A stretch of 64,000 nt of DNA from Patagioenas fasciata (GCF_037038585.1 NC_092520.1:1703001-1767000), one strand, 5' to 3'; positions 11,866-39,730 are shown, counted from the first letter of the stretch. Notes: generated by a model from the letters alone, not told the origin. Program-made: numbers and translations.

Positions 11866-13918
11866 GGGTGGTGTGGCTAGCGCAGGCATGGACGTGGCTA
11901 GTGCAGGCAAGGATGTGGCTAGTGCCAATGTTGGCGTGGCTAGTGCAGGCATGGACGTGGCTAGTGCAGGCATGGACGTGGCTAGTGCAGGCAAGGATGT
12001 GGCTAGTGCTAGTGTTGGCGTGGCTAGTGCAGGCATGGATGTGGCTAGTGCCAATGTTGGCGTGGCTAGTGCAGGCATGGACGTGGCTAGTGCAGGCATG
12101 GACGTGGCTAGTACAGGCATGGATGTGGCTAGTGCTAGTGTTGGCGTGGCTAGTGCAGGCATGGATGTGGCTAGTGCCAATGTTGGCGTGGCTAGTGCAG
12201 ACATGGACATGGCTAGTGCCAGTGCTGGTGTGGGTAGCCCAGGCAAGGATGTGGCTAGTGCTGGTGTTGGCATGGCTAGTGCTGGGGTTGGCGTGGCTAG
12301 TGTAGGCAAGGATGTGGCTAGTGCAGTCATGGATGTGGCTAGTGCTGGTGTTGGTGTGAGTAGTTCAGTCACTGACATGGCTAGTTCAGGCATGGACCTG
12401 GCTAGTGCTGGTGTTGGTGTGGCTAGTGCTGGTGTTGGTGTGGCTAGTGCAGGCAAGGACATGGCTAGTGCCAGTGTTGGCGTGGCTAGTGCAGGCAAGG
12501 ACATGGCTAGTGCCAGTGTTGGCGTGGCTAGTGCAGGCATGGACGTGGCTAGTGCAGGCAAGGACATGGCTAGTGCCAGTGTTGGCGTGGCTAGTGCAGG
12601 CATGGACATGGCTAGCACTGGTGGTGGCGTGCCTAGTGCAAGTATTTACATGACTAGTGCAAGCCAGGTGTGGCTAGTGCAGATGTGGGTGTGGCTAGTG
12701 CAGGCGCTGGCCTGGCTAGCACTGGGGGTGGTGTGGCTAGTGCAGGTGTTGACGTGGCTCCTGCAGGCATCAGTGTGGCTCGTGCAGACGCTGTGGCTTG
12801 TGCAGATGCCACTGTGGCTCGTTCAGATGTCCGTGTGGCTCCTGCAGACATCGTGGCTTGTGCAGGTGTCAGTGTGGCTCGTGCAGGCATCAGTGTGGCT
12901 TGTACAGATGTCGATGTGACTCATGCAGATGTCGTGGCTCGTGCAGATATTCATGTGGCCCATGCAGATGTTGTGGCTCGTACAGGCATCGATGTGGCTT
13001 GTGCAAACATTGTGGCTTGCACAGACATCAGTGTGGCTTGTGCAGATGTTGTGGCTCGTGCAGACATCGATGTGGCTCATGCAGATGTGGCTCATGCAGA
13101 CATTGATGTGGCTCATGCAGATGTGGCTAGTGCAGATGTTGATGTGGCTTGTGCAGGTGTTGCGGCTCATGCCGGTGTTGGTGTGGCTCATACAGACATC
13201 ATTGTGGCTTGTGCAGCCATTGTGGCTTGTGCAGGTGTCAGTGTGGCTTGTGCAGGTGTTACGGCTCATGCAGACATTGATGTGGCTTGTACAAGCATCA
13301 TTGTGGCTCGTTCAGCTGTCATGGCCCATACAGGTGTCGATGTGGCTCGTGCAGACGTGGCTTGTGCAGGTGTTAATGTGGCTCAGCCAGACATGAGCGT
13401 GGCTCATGCAGATGTGGCTCGTGCAGGTGTCGATGTGGCTTGTGCAGATGTCGATGTGGCTCATGCAGGTGTGGTTTGTGCACACATTAGTGTGGCTCAT
13501 GCGGACGTCATGGCTCATGCCCATGTCGATGTGGCTCGTGCAGATGTCAGCGTGGCTCATGTGGATGTCACCGTGGCTTGTGCAGGTGTCTATATGGCTT
13601 GTGCAGATGTTTATGTGGCTCGTACAGACATTGTGGCTTGTGCAGGTGTCTATATGGCTTGTGCAGATGTTTATGTGGCTCGTGCAGATGTCGATGTGGC
13701 TCGTGCAGGTGCGGTTTGTGCACATGTCAGCGTGGCTCCTGTGGATATCAATGTGGCTCATACAGGCACCGTGGCTTGTGCAGGTGTCTATATGGCTTGT
13801 GCAGGTGTCTATGCAGATGTTGTGGCTCGTGCAGACGTCGATGTGGCTCGTGCAGATATTGTGGCTTGTGCTGACATTGATGTGACTCGTGCCGACGCCA
13901 GTGTGGCTCATGCAGGCC
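11866..13918. repeat. Minisatellite, 21-bp unit, two variants
   Basis: GTGGCTAGTGCAGGCATGGAC units to about 12,730, then GTGGCTCGTGCAGATGTCGAT units. As 21 is a multiple of three, several frames stay open for hundreds of codons; they are not coding. The array ends 150 bp before PDE2A exon A. Confidence 0.95.
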
Positions 13919-14069
13919 CACGCATACCCAAATGTGACGTTAGTGCCACCATCCTGCAGACCCTGGGGACACCCTCCCAGTGCCACCCCCTCCGGGTTGG
14001 CTCTCCCCCCCAGTGCTCCCAGTACCCCCAGTGCCTCCCCCGTTGACCCCTGCTCTGCTTTCTCCCCAG

Positions 14070-29819
<15,750 letters not shown>

Positions 29820-30464
29820 CAATTGGGGTGACTCGGGGGGAGCTGAGGGACAGGAGTGTCCCCAACCCTCATCCTCCAGCCCATGAGGAGGAGGTTTGGG
29901 GGGACATTGGTGACTCTGGGCCACCATGGTGAGGTCCTTCCCCACCGGTGGGTGACTGTCCCCTCTACCCTGGTGGTCCCTGGAGTCCCCTCAGTGGCCG
30001 GGGGACACTGCGGGGGACACCGTGGGGATGGGGGACTGGGGGGTGGCTTTAAACTGCCTTAAGGCTGCAGGTCCCATCCCCATGAGGTGACAATGGGGAC
30101 AACATCCTCAGTGGTGAAAGCACCTCCTGAAATGGGATGATGGGACAACGTAGGGTGGTGGTGGGTGGGCTTCAGGTCACGGAGGCATCCCCATGGACCT
30201 CAAAGGGGATGTGACGCTGTGGGAGGGTGGTAGGGACATCTGAGGACAGAGCCATGTCCCCTCCAAGGGCTACACACGTGCCAGGGTTGGGGGGCTCCTG
30301 GTCTACACGCATGGGGGGGCTGCACACCCGTAGGGATGTCCTGGAGGGTCTGGTCCCCAACCTGTCCCCAACGTGTCCCCAGCACATGGGTGTTCACTGG
30401 TGACCAACACATCCATGAGCATCCCCAGCTTGTGGTGGCTTCACAACTCCTGCCGTGGTGACCA
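29820..30464 (+). other. PDE2A 3' UTR start, non-repetitive
   Basis: Follows the PDE2A stop. Mostly unique GC-rich sequence, with no AATAAA or ATTAAA noticed. Presumed 3' UTR; its extent is unknown because the next AATAAA I found is at 33,586, beyond two tandem arrays. Confidence 0.5.
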
Positions 30465-31930
30465 CTGCACATGGACCCTGCTGGTGTCCTGTGGTTCCTC
30501 TGGTCCTACCAACCACCACGCATGGACCCTGCTGGTGTCCCATGGTTCCTCTGGTCCCACCAACCGCCATGCATGGAATCTGATCGTCTCCTGTGGTTTC
30601 TCTGGTCCTACCAACCACCGTGCATGGACCCTGCTGGTGTCTCATGAGCATTCTGGTCTCACCAACCACCACGCATGGACCCTGCTGGTGTCTCATGGGA
30701 CTTCTGGTCTCACCAACCACCACGCATGGACCCTGCTGTTGTCTCATGGGAGTTCTGGTCTTACCAACCACCACGCATGGTCCCTGCTGGTGTCCCATGG
30801 TTCCTCTGCTCCTACCAACCACTGTGCATGGACCCTGATGGTTTCCCATGGTTCCTCTGGTCCTATCAACCACCATGCATGGAACCTGATGGTCTCCTGT
30901 GGTCCTTCTGGTCCTGCAGACCACCGTGGACCCTGCTGGTGTCCCATGGTTCTTCTGGTCCTGTTGACTGCCACACATGGATGCTGCCATCCTCCTGTGG
31001 TCCCTTGTGTCCTGCAGACCACCATGCGTGGATGGTGATGGCCTCCTGTGGTTCCTCTGGGCATGCAGACCACTGTGCATGAACCCTGACATCCTCCTGT
31101 GGTCCCTCTGGTCCTACCAACCACCATGCATGGACCCTACTGCTATCCCATTGTCTTTCTGGTCCTACAGACCACCATGTATGAACCCTGATGACCTTCT
31201 GTGGTCCTTCTGGTCCTACCAGCCACCATGCATGGACCCTACTGCTATCCCATTGTCTTTCTGGTCCTACAGACCACCATGTATGAACCCTGATGACCTT
31301 CTGTGGTCCTTCTGGTCCTACCAGCCACCATGCATGGATGGCGATGGCCTCCTGTGGTTCCTTGTGTCCTGCAGACCACCATGCATGGACCCTGGTGATC
31401 TCCTGTGGTCCCTCTGGTCCTGTTGACTGCCATGCGTGGATCCTGCCATCCTCCCATGGTTCCTCTGGTCCTGCAGCCCACCATGCATGGACAGTGATGG
31501 CCTCCTGTGGTCCTTCCAGTTCTACTTAACACCATGCATGGACCCTGCTGTCTCACATCATCCCTCCTGCCCTGCTGATTGCCGCGCATGGACCTTGCCA
31601 TCTTCCCTTGGTTCCTCTGGTCCTGCAGACCATCCTGTGTAGATACTGATGACCTCCTGTGGTCCTGCTGGTCCTACAGGCCACCATGCATGGTTGATGA
31701 CCACCATGTATGGATGGTGGTGGCCTCCTGTGCTCCCTCTGGTCTTACACACCACCAGACTTGGACAGTGATGACCTCCTGTGGTCCCTTTGGTCCTACA
31801 CACCACCAGGCGTGAACAGTGATGACCTCCTGTGATCCCTCTGGTCCCACCAACCACCATGCATGGATGGTGATGGCCTCCTGTGGCCCCCTCCTGTCAT
31901 ACCAGCCACCGTGCATGGACCTTAATGGTC
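30465..31930. repeat. Minisatellite, ~50-60 bp unit (CACCATGCATGGACCCTG)
   Basis: About 27 copies of ACCACCATGCATGGACCCTG plus GTCTCCTGTGGTTCCTCTGG, downstream of PDE2A. Confidence 0.93.
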
Positions 31931-32164
31931 TCCCCTTTGTCCTTCCAGTCCCTCAACCCAACATTTTTTGACTCCCCTCAGCCCTGGGGGGCTCTGCTCA
32001 GCCAACCCCCCAGGGTAGCTCCAGCTGTGACCCGGCTCCTTGTCACCCCAACCAAAGGAACTAGGGTGCGCTGAGCCCCACTGCCCAGCCACATCATCAT
32101 GGTGGGGTCATCATCATGGCAGGAGACAGTGATGGAAGTGCCATGGTGACATCCTGGAGCTGCT

Positions 32165-32650
32165 TGGGTCAGTTCCACCAGGATCAGTCCCACCAGGGTT
32201 GGTCACACTGGGGTTGGTCCCACCACGGTCTGTCCCACCAGGGTTGGTCCCTCCAGGATCGGTCCCATCAGGGTCAGTCCCACTGGGGTTGGTCCCACCA
32301 AGGCTGATTCTACCAGGGTTGGTCCCACCAGGATCAGTCCCACCAGGGTCAGTCCCACTGGGGTTGGTCCCACCAAGTCTGATCGTACCAGGGTTGGTCC
32401 CACCAGGATCAGTCCCACCAGGGTCAGTCCCACTGGGGTTGGTCCCACCAAGTCTGATCGTACCAGGGTTGGTCCCACCAGGGTCAGTCCCGCCAGGGTC
32501 AGTCCCACTGGGGTTGGTCCCACCAAGGCTGATCCTACCAGGGTTGGTCCCACCAGGGTCAGTCCCACTGGGGTTGGTCCCACCAAGGTTGGTCCTACCA
32601 GAGTTGGTTCCACCAGGATCAGTCCCACCAGGATTGGTCCCACCAAGGTC
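32165..32650. repeat. Minisatellite, 15-bp unit (GGTTGGTCCCACCAG)
   Basis: About 32 units with a higher-order repeat of ~90 bp (GTCTGATCGTACCAGGGTTG at 32,380 and 32,455). Confidence 0.93.
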
Positions 32651-33585
32651 AAAGCCACCCCAGGTGCAGCCGTGGGGCCGTTGGCCGCCCCACCCCACGG
32701 TCCCATTGCCGGATTTGGGCTGCAGGGCGGCCACTCCTCTCGTCCTCTGCTCTGTCAGCGCCTCCTCGTCTGTTGTCTCGGGGTCCCCCCGTGTCTGCGG
32801 GAGTAACAGGGACACCCCCAAACTGAGCTGGGGGTTGGGGGGACGACGTGAACTCAATTCCTTTTGCCTTACCTACTCGGAGATGCCTTGAGCCAGATGT
32901 TTTGCCCAAACCCCTCCGGTAGGACCTGTCCGGTGACCACATCTGGCTGCTGGCCCATGGCTTCACCTACAAGACCCCCCCAAAACCCTCCACTCCCTGT
33001 GTGATGACACTTGGGGGGCAGGGACGGTCCCAGAAGGCAGCAAAACCCCCTAAAACTACAAGAGGAGGAAGATGGATCCATTGTTGACGTCCCAGATGGG
33101 ATCCCCAGCCTGGTGACAATCCGGGGGTGCCTGGTGACAATTGGGGGGTGCTTGGTGACATGAGGGGGGTCTTAATGTTTCAAATGGATCCAGGGTGGGT
33201 CCTGCATCCCGGGGGGGTGTTTCCCAGCTGTACCCCCCCACTTTTCCAGCGCCCCCTGCTGGCGTGTGTTGGTGGTTGATGCTTTTCCCAGCTCCCACCC
33301 CCTCTCTACATAACCCCCTATGGATTTTGGGGGGCGTGGCCGGACCCCCTCACCCCACGGGTGTGCGCAGGTGTGCAAATCCTCCCCCTGCTTCTCTGTT
33401 CCCCCCTCGCGTGGCGCTGGATGTTCCGGGCTCTGACGGAGCCCAAGGAGGAGATGATCTTTCTTCTTCATCTCCTCTTCCTCCTCTTCTTCCTCCTCTT
33501 CTTCCTCCTCCTTCTTCTCTTCTTCCTCTTCTTCTTTATTATTATTATTATTGATTTTTTTTTTTTGTGGGTTTTGGTTTTCCTA
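32651..33585. other. Intergenic or 3' UTR unique sequence
   Basis: No exon recognised. It contains a GGTGACAATTGGGGGGTGC-type triplication at 33,110-33,165, a CTTCTTCCTC pyrimidine run and (ATT)n at 33,535-33,553. Confidence 0.5.
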
Positions 33586-33591
33586 AATAAA
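33586..33591 (+). terminator. Candidate poly(A) signal, possibly PDE2A
   Basis: AATAAA preceded by a CTTCTTC pyrimidine run (about 33,460-33,540), an ATT run and a T-tract, followed by GT-rich DNA. It is the first canonical signal I see downstream of the PDE2A stop, 3.8 kb away. Assignment to PDE2A is inference. Confidence 0.4.
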
Positions 33592-33611
33592 TTTCATACA
33601 TCGATCTCCCC

Positions 33612-34160
33612 GCGGCGGGTCGGTGGGCACCTCGTGTCGGGGGACAGGGATGTCCCCGAGGATGGGGTCAGTGGGCACCTCGTGTCGGGGGACAGGGATG
33701 TCCCCGAGGATGGGGTCAGTGGGCACCTCGTGTTGGGGGACGGGGATGTCCCCGAGGATGGGGTCAGTAGGCACCTCGTGTTGGGGGACGGGGATGTCCC
33801 CGAGGATGGGGTCGGTGGGCACCTCGTGTCGGGGGACGGGGATGTCCCCGAGGATGGGCTCAGTGGGCACCTCGTGTCGGGGGACGGGGATGTCCCCGAG
33901 GATGGGGTCAGTGGGCACCTCGTGTCGGGGGACAGGGATGTCCCCGAGGATGGGGTCAGTGGGCACCTCGTGTTGGGGGACGGGGATGTCCCCGAGGATG
34001 GGGTCAGTGGGCACCTCGTGTCAGGGGACGGGGATGTCCCCGAGGATGGGGTCAGTGGGCACCTCGTGTCGGGGGACGGGGATGTCCCCGAGGATGGGGT
34101 CAGTGGGCACCTCGTGTCGGGGGACGGGGATGTCCCCGAGGATGGGGTCGGTGGTGCCTT
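33612..34160. repeat. Very homogeneous 48-bp minisatellite, ~11 copies
   Basis: Unit CACCTCGTGTCGGGGGACGG then GGATGTCCCCGAGGATGGGGTCAGTGGG. Each unit carries an inverted repeat GGGGAC...GTCCCC. It starts about 20 bp after an AATAAA. Confidence 0.96.
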
Positions 34161-34257
34161 GGGGCGGGGCGGGGGCTGGGATGTCTCCGAGGATGTGGCG
34201 GTGGCACCAGGGAGGGACAATTTCTGAACCTGAACGTGGGTGAGCTGTGCAAGGAGG

Positions 34258-34865
34258 GGACGGCAGGGTTTGGGGGTGCAGGGAGGGTTTGGGGTGCAGA
34301 AAGGGTTTTGGGGGTGCAGGGAAGTGTTTGAGGTGCAGAGAAGGTTTTGGGGTGCAGAAAGGCATTTGGGGGTGCAGGGAAATGTTTGAGGTGCAGAGAA
34401 GGGTTTGGGGTGCTGGCTGGAGTTTCAGGATGCAGGGAGGGGTTTGGGGGTGTAGGGAGGGGTTTGGGGGTGCATAAAGGGATTTGGGGTGCAGACTGGG
34501 ATTTTGGGGTGCAGGCAGGGGTTTGGGGGTGCAGGCATGGGTTTCAGGGTGCAGAAAGGGGTTTGGGGGTGCAGATGAGGGTTTGGGGTGCAGGTGAGGG
34601 TTTGGGGTGCAGGGACGGGTTTGGGGGTGTAGGGAGGGGTTTGTGGGTTCAGAAAGGGGTTTGGGCTGCAGGTGAGGGTTGGGGGTGCAGGGAGGATTTG
34701 GGGTGCAGAAAGGGGTTTGGGGGTGCAGAGAGCGGTTTGGGCTGCAGGCTGGAGTTTCAGGGTGCAGGGAGGGGTTTGGGGGTGCAGGCTGGGGTTTGGG
34801 GATGCAGGTGGGGTTTGGGGGTGCAGGTGAGGTCTTGGGGGTGCAGGCAGGTGTCCCCAGGGCAT
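34258..34865. repeat. G-rich ~22-bp array (GGGTTTGGGGGTGCAGG)
   Basis: About 28 units; repeated GGG runs give G-quadruplex potential on the + strand. Confidence 0.93.
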
Positions 34866-35029
34866 CCCCCCCACCCGGTGACCCTCAGGTCACCATCCGG
34901 CACGTCCCCAGTTTTGGGCCAACCCCTTCCCAGAGCCAGGGTGGGTTTGGGGGGGCTGCTCAGCACCCCTCTGTGTCCTACCTGTCCCCTGCAGTGTCCC
35001 CAGCCTCGGGGTGGGGGTCCCTGCCTGCA

Positions 35030-35870
35030 GCTGGGCACCCATGGGTGCCATCCTGCAGCTTTGCAGTGAGGTGCTGTGCACCCACGGGTGCAATCCTGCA
35101 GCAGGGTGCTGTGAATCCTCTGTGCAATTCTGCACCCAGGTGCTTTGCACCCACCAGCACAGCCCTGCAGCAGGATGCTGTGCACCCATGGGTGCCATCC
35201 TGCACCCAAGTGCTTTGCACCCATCAAGGGAGCCTGGCAGCAGGGTGCTGTGCTCCCATGGGTGCCATCCTGCACCCAAGTGCTTTGCACCCACCAGCAC
35301 AGCCTTGCAGCAGGGTGCTGTGCACCCATGGGTGTCACCCTAAAGCTTACAGTGAGGTGCTGTGTACCCATGGGTGCCATCCCACAGCATGGTGCTGTGC
35401 TCCCACGGGTGCCATCCTGCACCCAAGTGCTTTGCACCCATCAAGGCAGCCTGGCAGCAGGGTGCTGTGCACCCATGGGTGCCATCCTGCACCCAAGTGC
35501 TTTGCACCCACCAGCGCAGCCTTGCAGCAGGGTGCTGTGCACCCATGGGTGCCACCCTAAAGTTTACAGTGAGGTGCTGCATAGCCATGGTTGCCATCCC
35601 ACAGCAGAGTGCTGTGCTCCCATGGGTGCCATCCTGCACCCAAGTGCTTTGCACTCATCAAGGCAGCCTGGCAGCAGGGTGCTGTGCACCCATGGGTGCC
35701 ACCCTAAAGTTTACAGTGAGGTGCTGCGTAGCCATGGGTGCCATCCCACAGCAGAGTGCTGTGCTCCCATGGGTGCCATCCTGCACCCAAGTGCTTTGCA
35801 CCCATCAAGGGAGCCTGGCAGCAGGGTGCTGTGCACCCACGGGTGCCACCCTGCTCATGCATGTGGCCGC
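35030..35870. repeat. Minisatellite, ~60-75 bp unit (GTGCTGTGCACCCATGGGTG)
   Basis: About 13 copies. A ~140-bp block with AAAGTTTACAGTGAGGTGCTG recurs at 35,560 and 35,703. Confidence 0.93.
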
Positions 35871-36021
35871 AGGCTTTGTGCGGGGCTTGTACCTGTGTCA
35901 TGCATGGGAGGTGACACATGGATGTGTCCCCTGTGCGCAGGATGTGTCCCTTGTGCACGCAGACGCATTGCAGTGCACTGCGCAGCACTGCGTTGCACTG
36001 CACGGCACTGCACGGCAAGGG

Positions 36022-36245
36022 GATGCGCTGCTCTCACCGCTCACTGTGGTGCGATAATAAACCGTGGCAGTGAGACTGGGAATTAATTAAGACACACTTA
36101 ACGAACTATGGCGGAAGCTCCCCCTGTGCGTCCAGCGCTGCAGACAAACGGCCCTGCTGCGCAGTCCCTCGGCTTGGAAGGGAATTTCTGCGCCTCAGCA
36201 GATTTATTGGCGCCCAACGTGGGGCACGAAGCCGCGACTCTGAGC
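36022..36245 (+). mobile_element. Endogenous retrovirus remnant: LTR 3' part, primer binding site and leader stub
   Basis: Reads R/U5-like sequence with AATAAA at 36056-36061, then TGGCGCCCAACGTGGGGC at 36208-36225, a perfect match to the tRNA-Lys1,2 primer binding site used by betaretrovirus-like elements, then about 15-20 bp of leader. Both sides run into ACTGCAC-type tandem repeat. No U3, gag or other viral gene is recognisable, so this is a broken fragment. The nearest CA that could end the LTR is 7 nt before the primer site, so the LTR boundary is uncertain. Confidence 0.75.
36208..36225 (+). other. Retroviral primer binding site, tRNA-Lys1,2 type
   Basis: All 18 bases are complementary to the 3' end of tRNA-Lys1,2. 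The match is long and specific enough to identify the surrounding sequence as retroviral. Confidence 0.85.
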
Positions 36246-37330
36246 TTTGCACTGCACGGCACGGAGCCCTGCAGCACTGCACAGCACTGCATGGCGAGGC
36301 AATGCACTGCACAGCTCTGCACTGCACTGCACGGAGCCCTGCAGCACTGCACAGCACCGCATGGCGAGGCAATGCCCTGCACAGCTCTGCACTGCACTGC
36401 ACGGAGCCCTGCAGCACTGCACAGCACTGCATGGCGAGGCAATGCACTGCACAGCTCTGCATGCACTGCACGGAGCCCTGCAGCACTGCATGGCGAGGCA
36501 ATGCACTGCACAGCTCTGCACTGCACTGCACAGCTCTGCACTGCACTGCACTGCACTGCACTGCACGGTGCCCTGCAGCACTGCACAGCACTGCATGGCG
36601 AGGCAATGCACTGCACAGCTCTGCATGCACTGCACAGAGCCCTGCAGCACTGCATGGTGAGGCAATGCTCTGCACAGCTCTGCACTGCACTGCACACTTC
36701 TGCACTGCACTGCACGGAGCCCTGCAGCACTGCATGGCGAGGCAATGCTCTGCACAGCTCTGCACTGCACTGCACGGAGCCCTGCAGCACTGCATGGCGA
36801 GGCAATGCTCTGCACAGCTCTGCACTGCACTGCACACTTCTGCACTGCACTGCACGGAGCCCTGCAGCACTGCATGGCGAGGCAATGCTCTGCACAGCTC
36901 TGCACTGCACTGCACGGAGCCCTGCAGCACTGCACAGCACTGCATGGCGAGGCAATGCACTGCACAGCTCTGCACTGCACTGCACAGCTCTGCACTGCAC
37001 TGCACTGCACTGCACGGTGCCCTGCACCACTGCACAGCACTGCATGGCGAGGCAATGCACTGCACAGCTCTGCATGCACTGCACAGAGCCCTGCAGCACT
37101 GCATGGTGAGGCAATGCTCTGCACAGCTCTGCACTGCACTGCACGGAGCCCTGCAGCACTGCATGGCGAGGCAATGCACTGCACAGCTCTGCACTGCACT
37201 GCACGGAGCCCTGCAGCACTGCATGGCGAGGCAATGCTCTGCACAGCTCTGCACTGCACTGCACACTTCTGCACTGCACTGCACGGAGCCCTGCAGCACT
37301 GCACAGCGCTGCACAGCACCACACTGCACG
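36246..37330. repeat. ACTGCACGGAGCCCTGCAGC array
   Basis: About 18 copies of a ~60-bp unit with ATGGCGAGGCAATGCNCTGC, built from CTGCA pentamers. Directly adjoins the retroviral leader stub. A similar GCACTGC stretch precedes the LTR at 35,965-36,020. Confidence 0.93.
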
Positions 37331-38175
37331 GTGCTGTGCCACACGCTGCACTGCACTGCAACATGTCGCACTGCACAAGAACACATTGCACTGCACTGCA
37401 CTGCACAGGAACACATTGCACTGCACAGCAACATGTCGCACTGCACAGGAACACATCGCACTGCACTGCAAGACATTGCACTGCATGAGAACACATTGCA
37501 CTGCACAGCAACACGTCACACTGCACAGGAACACATTGCACTACACTGCAAGACATTGCACTGCACAGGAACACATTTCACTGCACTGCACTGCAAGACA
37601 TTGCACTGCATGGGAACACATTGTACTGCACAGCAACACGTCACACTGCACAGGAACACATTGCACTGCACTGCACTGCAATATGTCACACTCCACAGGA
37701 ACACATTGCACTGCACAGCAACATGTTGCACTGCACAGGAACACATTGCACTGCACTGCAAGACATCGCACTGCACAGGAACACATTGCACTGCACTGCA
37801 AGACATTGCACTGCACAGCAACACATTGCACTGCACAGCAACATGTCACACTGCACAGGAACACATTGCACTGCACTGCAAGACATTGCACTGCACAGCA
37901 ACATGTTGCACTGCACAGGAACACATTGCATTGCACAGCAACACATCACACTGCACAGGAACACATTGCACTGCACAGCAACACATTGCACTGCACAGCA
38001 ACACGTCACACTGCACAGGAACGCATTGCACTGCACTGCAAGACATCGCACTGCACAGGAGCACATTGCACTGCACTGCACTTCAAGACATTGCACTGCA
38101 CAGGAACATATTGCACTGCACAGCAACACGTCACACTGCACAGGAACACATTGCACTGCACTGCACTGCACGGCC
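37331..38175. repeat. AACACATTGCACTGCACAGC array, ~20-40 bp unit
   Basis: Continues the CTGCA theme with AACACATTGCACTGCACAGG and AACATGTCGCACTGCAC units. Confidence 0.93.
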
Positions 38176-38334
38176 CGGCTGCCCCTGTGCAGGCAGACGC
38201 TGCCCAGGACGGGGGTGCACCCATGGGTGCTGCAGGCAGGGCCCCCCCACTGCCTGCGCTTGCTCCTGCCCTGGAAGCCTCAGGGTTGCAGAGCCACAGG
38301 TGGGAAGTGCCACAGCCCAGTGGGGACACTGCCC

Positions 38335-38870
38335 GTCCCTGACTGTCCCTGCCCTGTCCTGCCTGTGCCTGCTCGTCCCTGCCTGCTCCTGCTCTGCCCA
38401 CCCCTGCCTATTCCTGCCTGTCTCTGCCCGTCCCTGCCTGTCCTGCCCGCTCCTCCCTATCCCTGCCCACCTCTGCCCACTCCTGCCCATCCTTGCTCGC
38501 TCTTGCCTCTCCCTTCTCATCCCCGCCTGCTTCTTGCCATCCCTGCCTGTCCCTGCCTGCTCCTGTCCATCCCTGCCTACTCCTCCCCTATCCCTGCCCA
38601 TCCCTGTCTGTCCTGTCCACTCCTGCCCACCTCCGCCTGCTCCTGACTGTCCCTGCCTGCTCCTGCCCGTTCCTCCCTATCCCTTTCCGTCCCTGCCTGT
38701 CCCTGCCCATCCCTGCCCGCTCCTGCTTGTGCCTCCCCATTCCTGCCTGCTCCTGCCTGTATCTGCCTGTTCCTGCCCACTCCTGCCTGCTCCTGCCCGT
38801 TCCTCCCCACTCCTGCCCGTTCCTCCCCACTCCTGCCCGTTCCTCCCTATCCCTGCCCGCTCCTGCCCGT
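38335..38870. repeat. CCCTGCCTGCTCCTGCCCGT array
   Basis: Pyrimidine-rich 11-12 bp units. Nearly the same motif forms a separate array at 51,085-51,500. Confidence 0.92.
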
Positions 38871-39024
38871 GGGTGGTGGAGGGGGCGGTTCTCCCGCGGG
38901 GGCTCTGATTGGCCGCTCCGTTGCAGGAGGCGGGCCAATGGGGGAAGGCAGCCAGTGAGGATGGAGGGGAGGGGCTGATGGCAGGCGGGGCTGCACTTGA
39001 TTGGAGGAGGGCATGGACATGGGG

Positions 39025-39730
39025 TGTTCCCGTGTCCCCACATCCCCCATGTCCCTATGTCCCCCATGTCCCCACATCAAGTCCCCACATCCCCATGATC
39101 CCCCAGGTCCCCACAACCTCATGTCCCCCATGACCACACATCCCTCATGTCCTTGTGTCCTCATGTTCCCATGATCCCATGTCCCTATGTCCCCCATGTC
39201 CCCGAGCCCCAATGTCCTTGTGTCCCCATGCACCCCACAACCCCATGTCCCTATGTCCCCCATGTCCCCAAGACCCAATGTCTTTGTGTCCCCATGTCCC
39301 CACAACCCCATGTTCCTATGTTCCCCAAGTCCCGACATTCCCATGATCCCCAAGCCCCAATGTCCTTGTGTCCCCATGTCCCCATATCCTAACATCCCCC
39401 ATGCCTCCATGACCCCATGTCCCTATGTCCCCAAGACCCAATGTCCTTGTGTACCCCTATCCCCACAACCCCACGTCCCTATGTCCCCCATGTCCCCAAG
39501 ACCCAATGTCTTTGTGTCCCCGTGTCCTCATGACCCCATATACGTATGTCCCCCATGACCCCATATCCTTATGTCCCCCATGACCCCACATCCTCACGTC
39601 CCCCATGTCCCCACGACGCCATGTCCTTATGTCCCCCATGACCCTATGTCCCCCATGTCCCCACATCCTCACATCCCCACGTCCTCGTGTCCCCACAACC
39701 CCATATCCTCATGTCCCCCATGTCCCCAGC
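39025..39730. repeat. CCCATGTCCCCACAACC array
   Basis: Units of 15-17 bp (ATGTCCCCCATGTCCCCA) with a reused ~240-bp block (CAAGACCCAATGTC(C/T)TTGTG at 39,270, 39,430 and 39,495). Confidence 0.92.

Noticed and set aside
12670-14046. 458-codon frame with VACADV-type heptads, possibly a PDE2A 5' exon
   Set aside because: Pure 21-bp minisatellite. It ends before the exon A acceptor and its non-repeat end does not resemble the PDE2A N-terminus.
30465-31930. Additional exons after PDE2A
   Set aside because: Open frames here are readouts of the CACCATGCATGGACC minisatellite, and the PDE2A stop at 29,817-29,819 gives a protein of normal length.
32869-33081. Minus-strand frame with MGQQPDVVTG, possibly a kinase-type myristoylated N-terminus
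   Set aside because: Only the first four residues resemble ABL-type starts. The rest matches nothing I know, and the frame stops at once.
36302-38908. 868-codon open frame on the + strand
   Set aside because: It translates the CTGCA arrays and the CCTGCC array into HCTA/CPSL-like repeats, has no family similarity and crosses several unrelated arrays.
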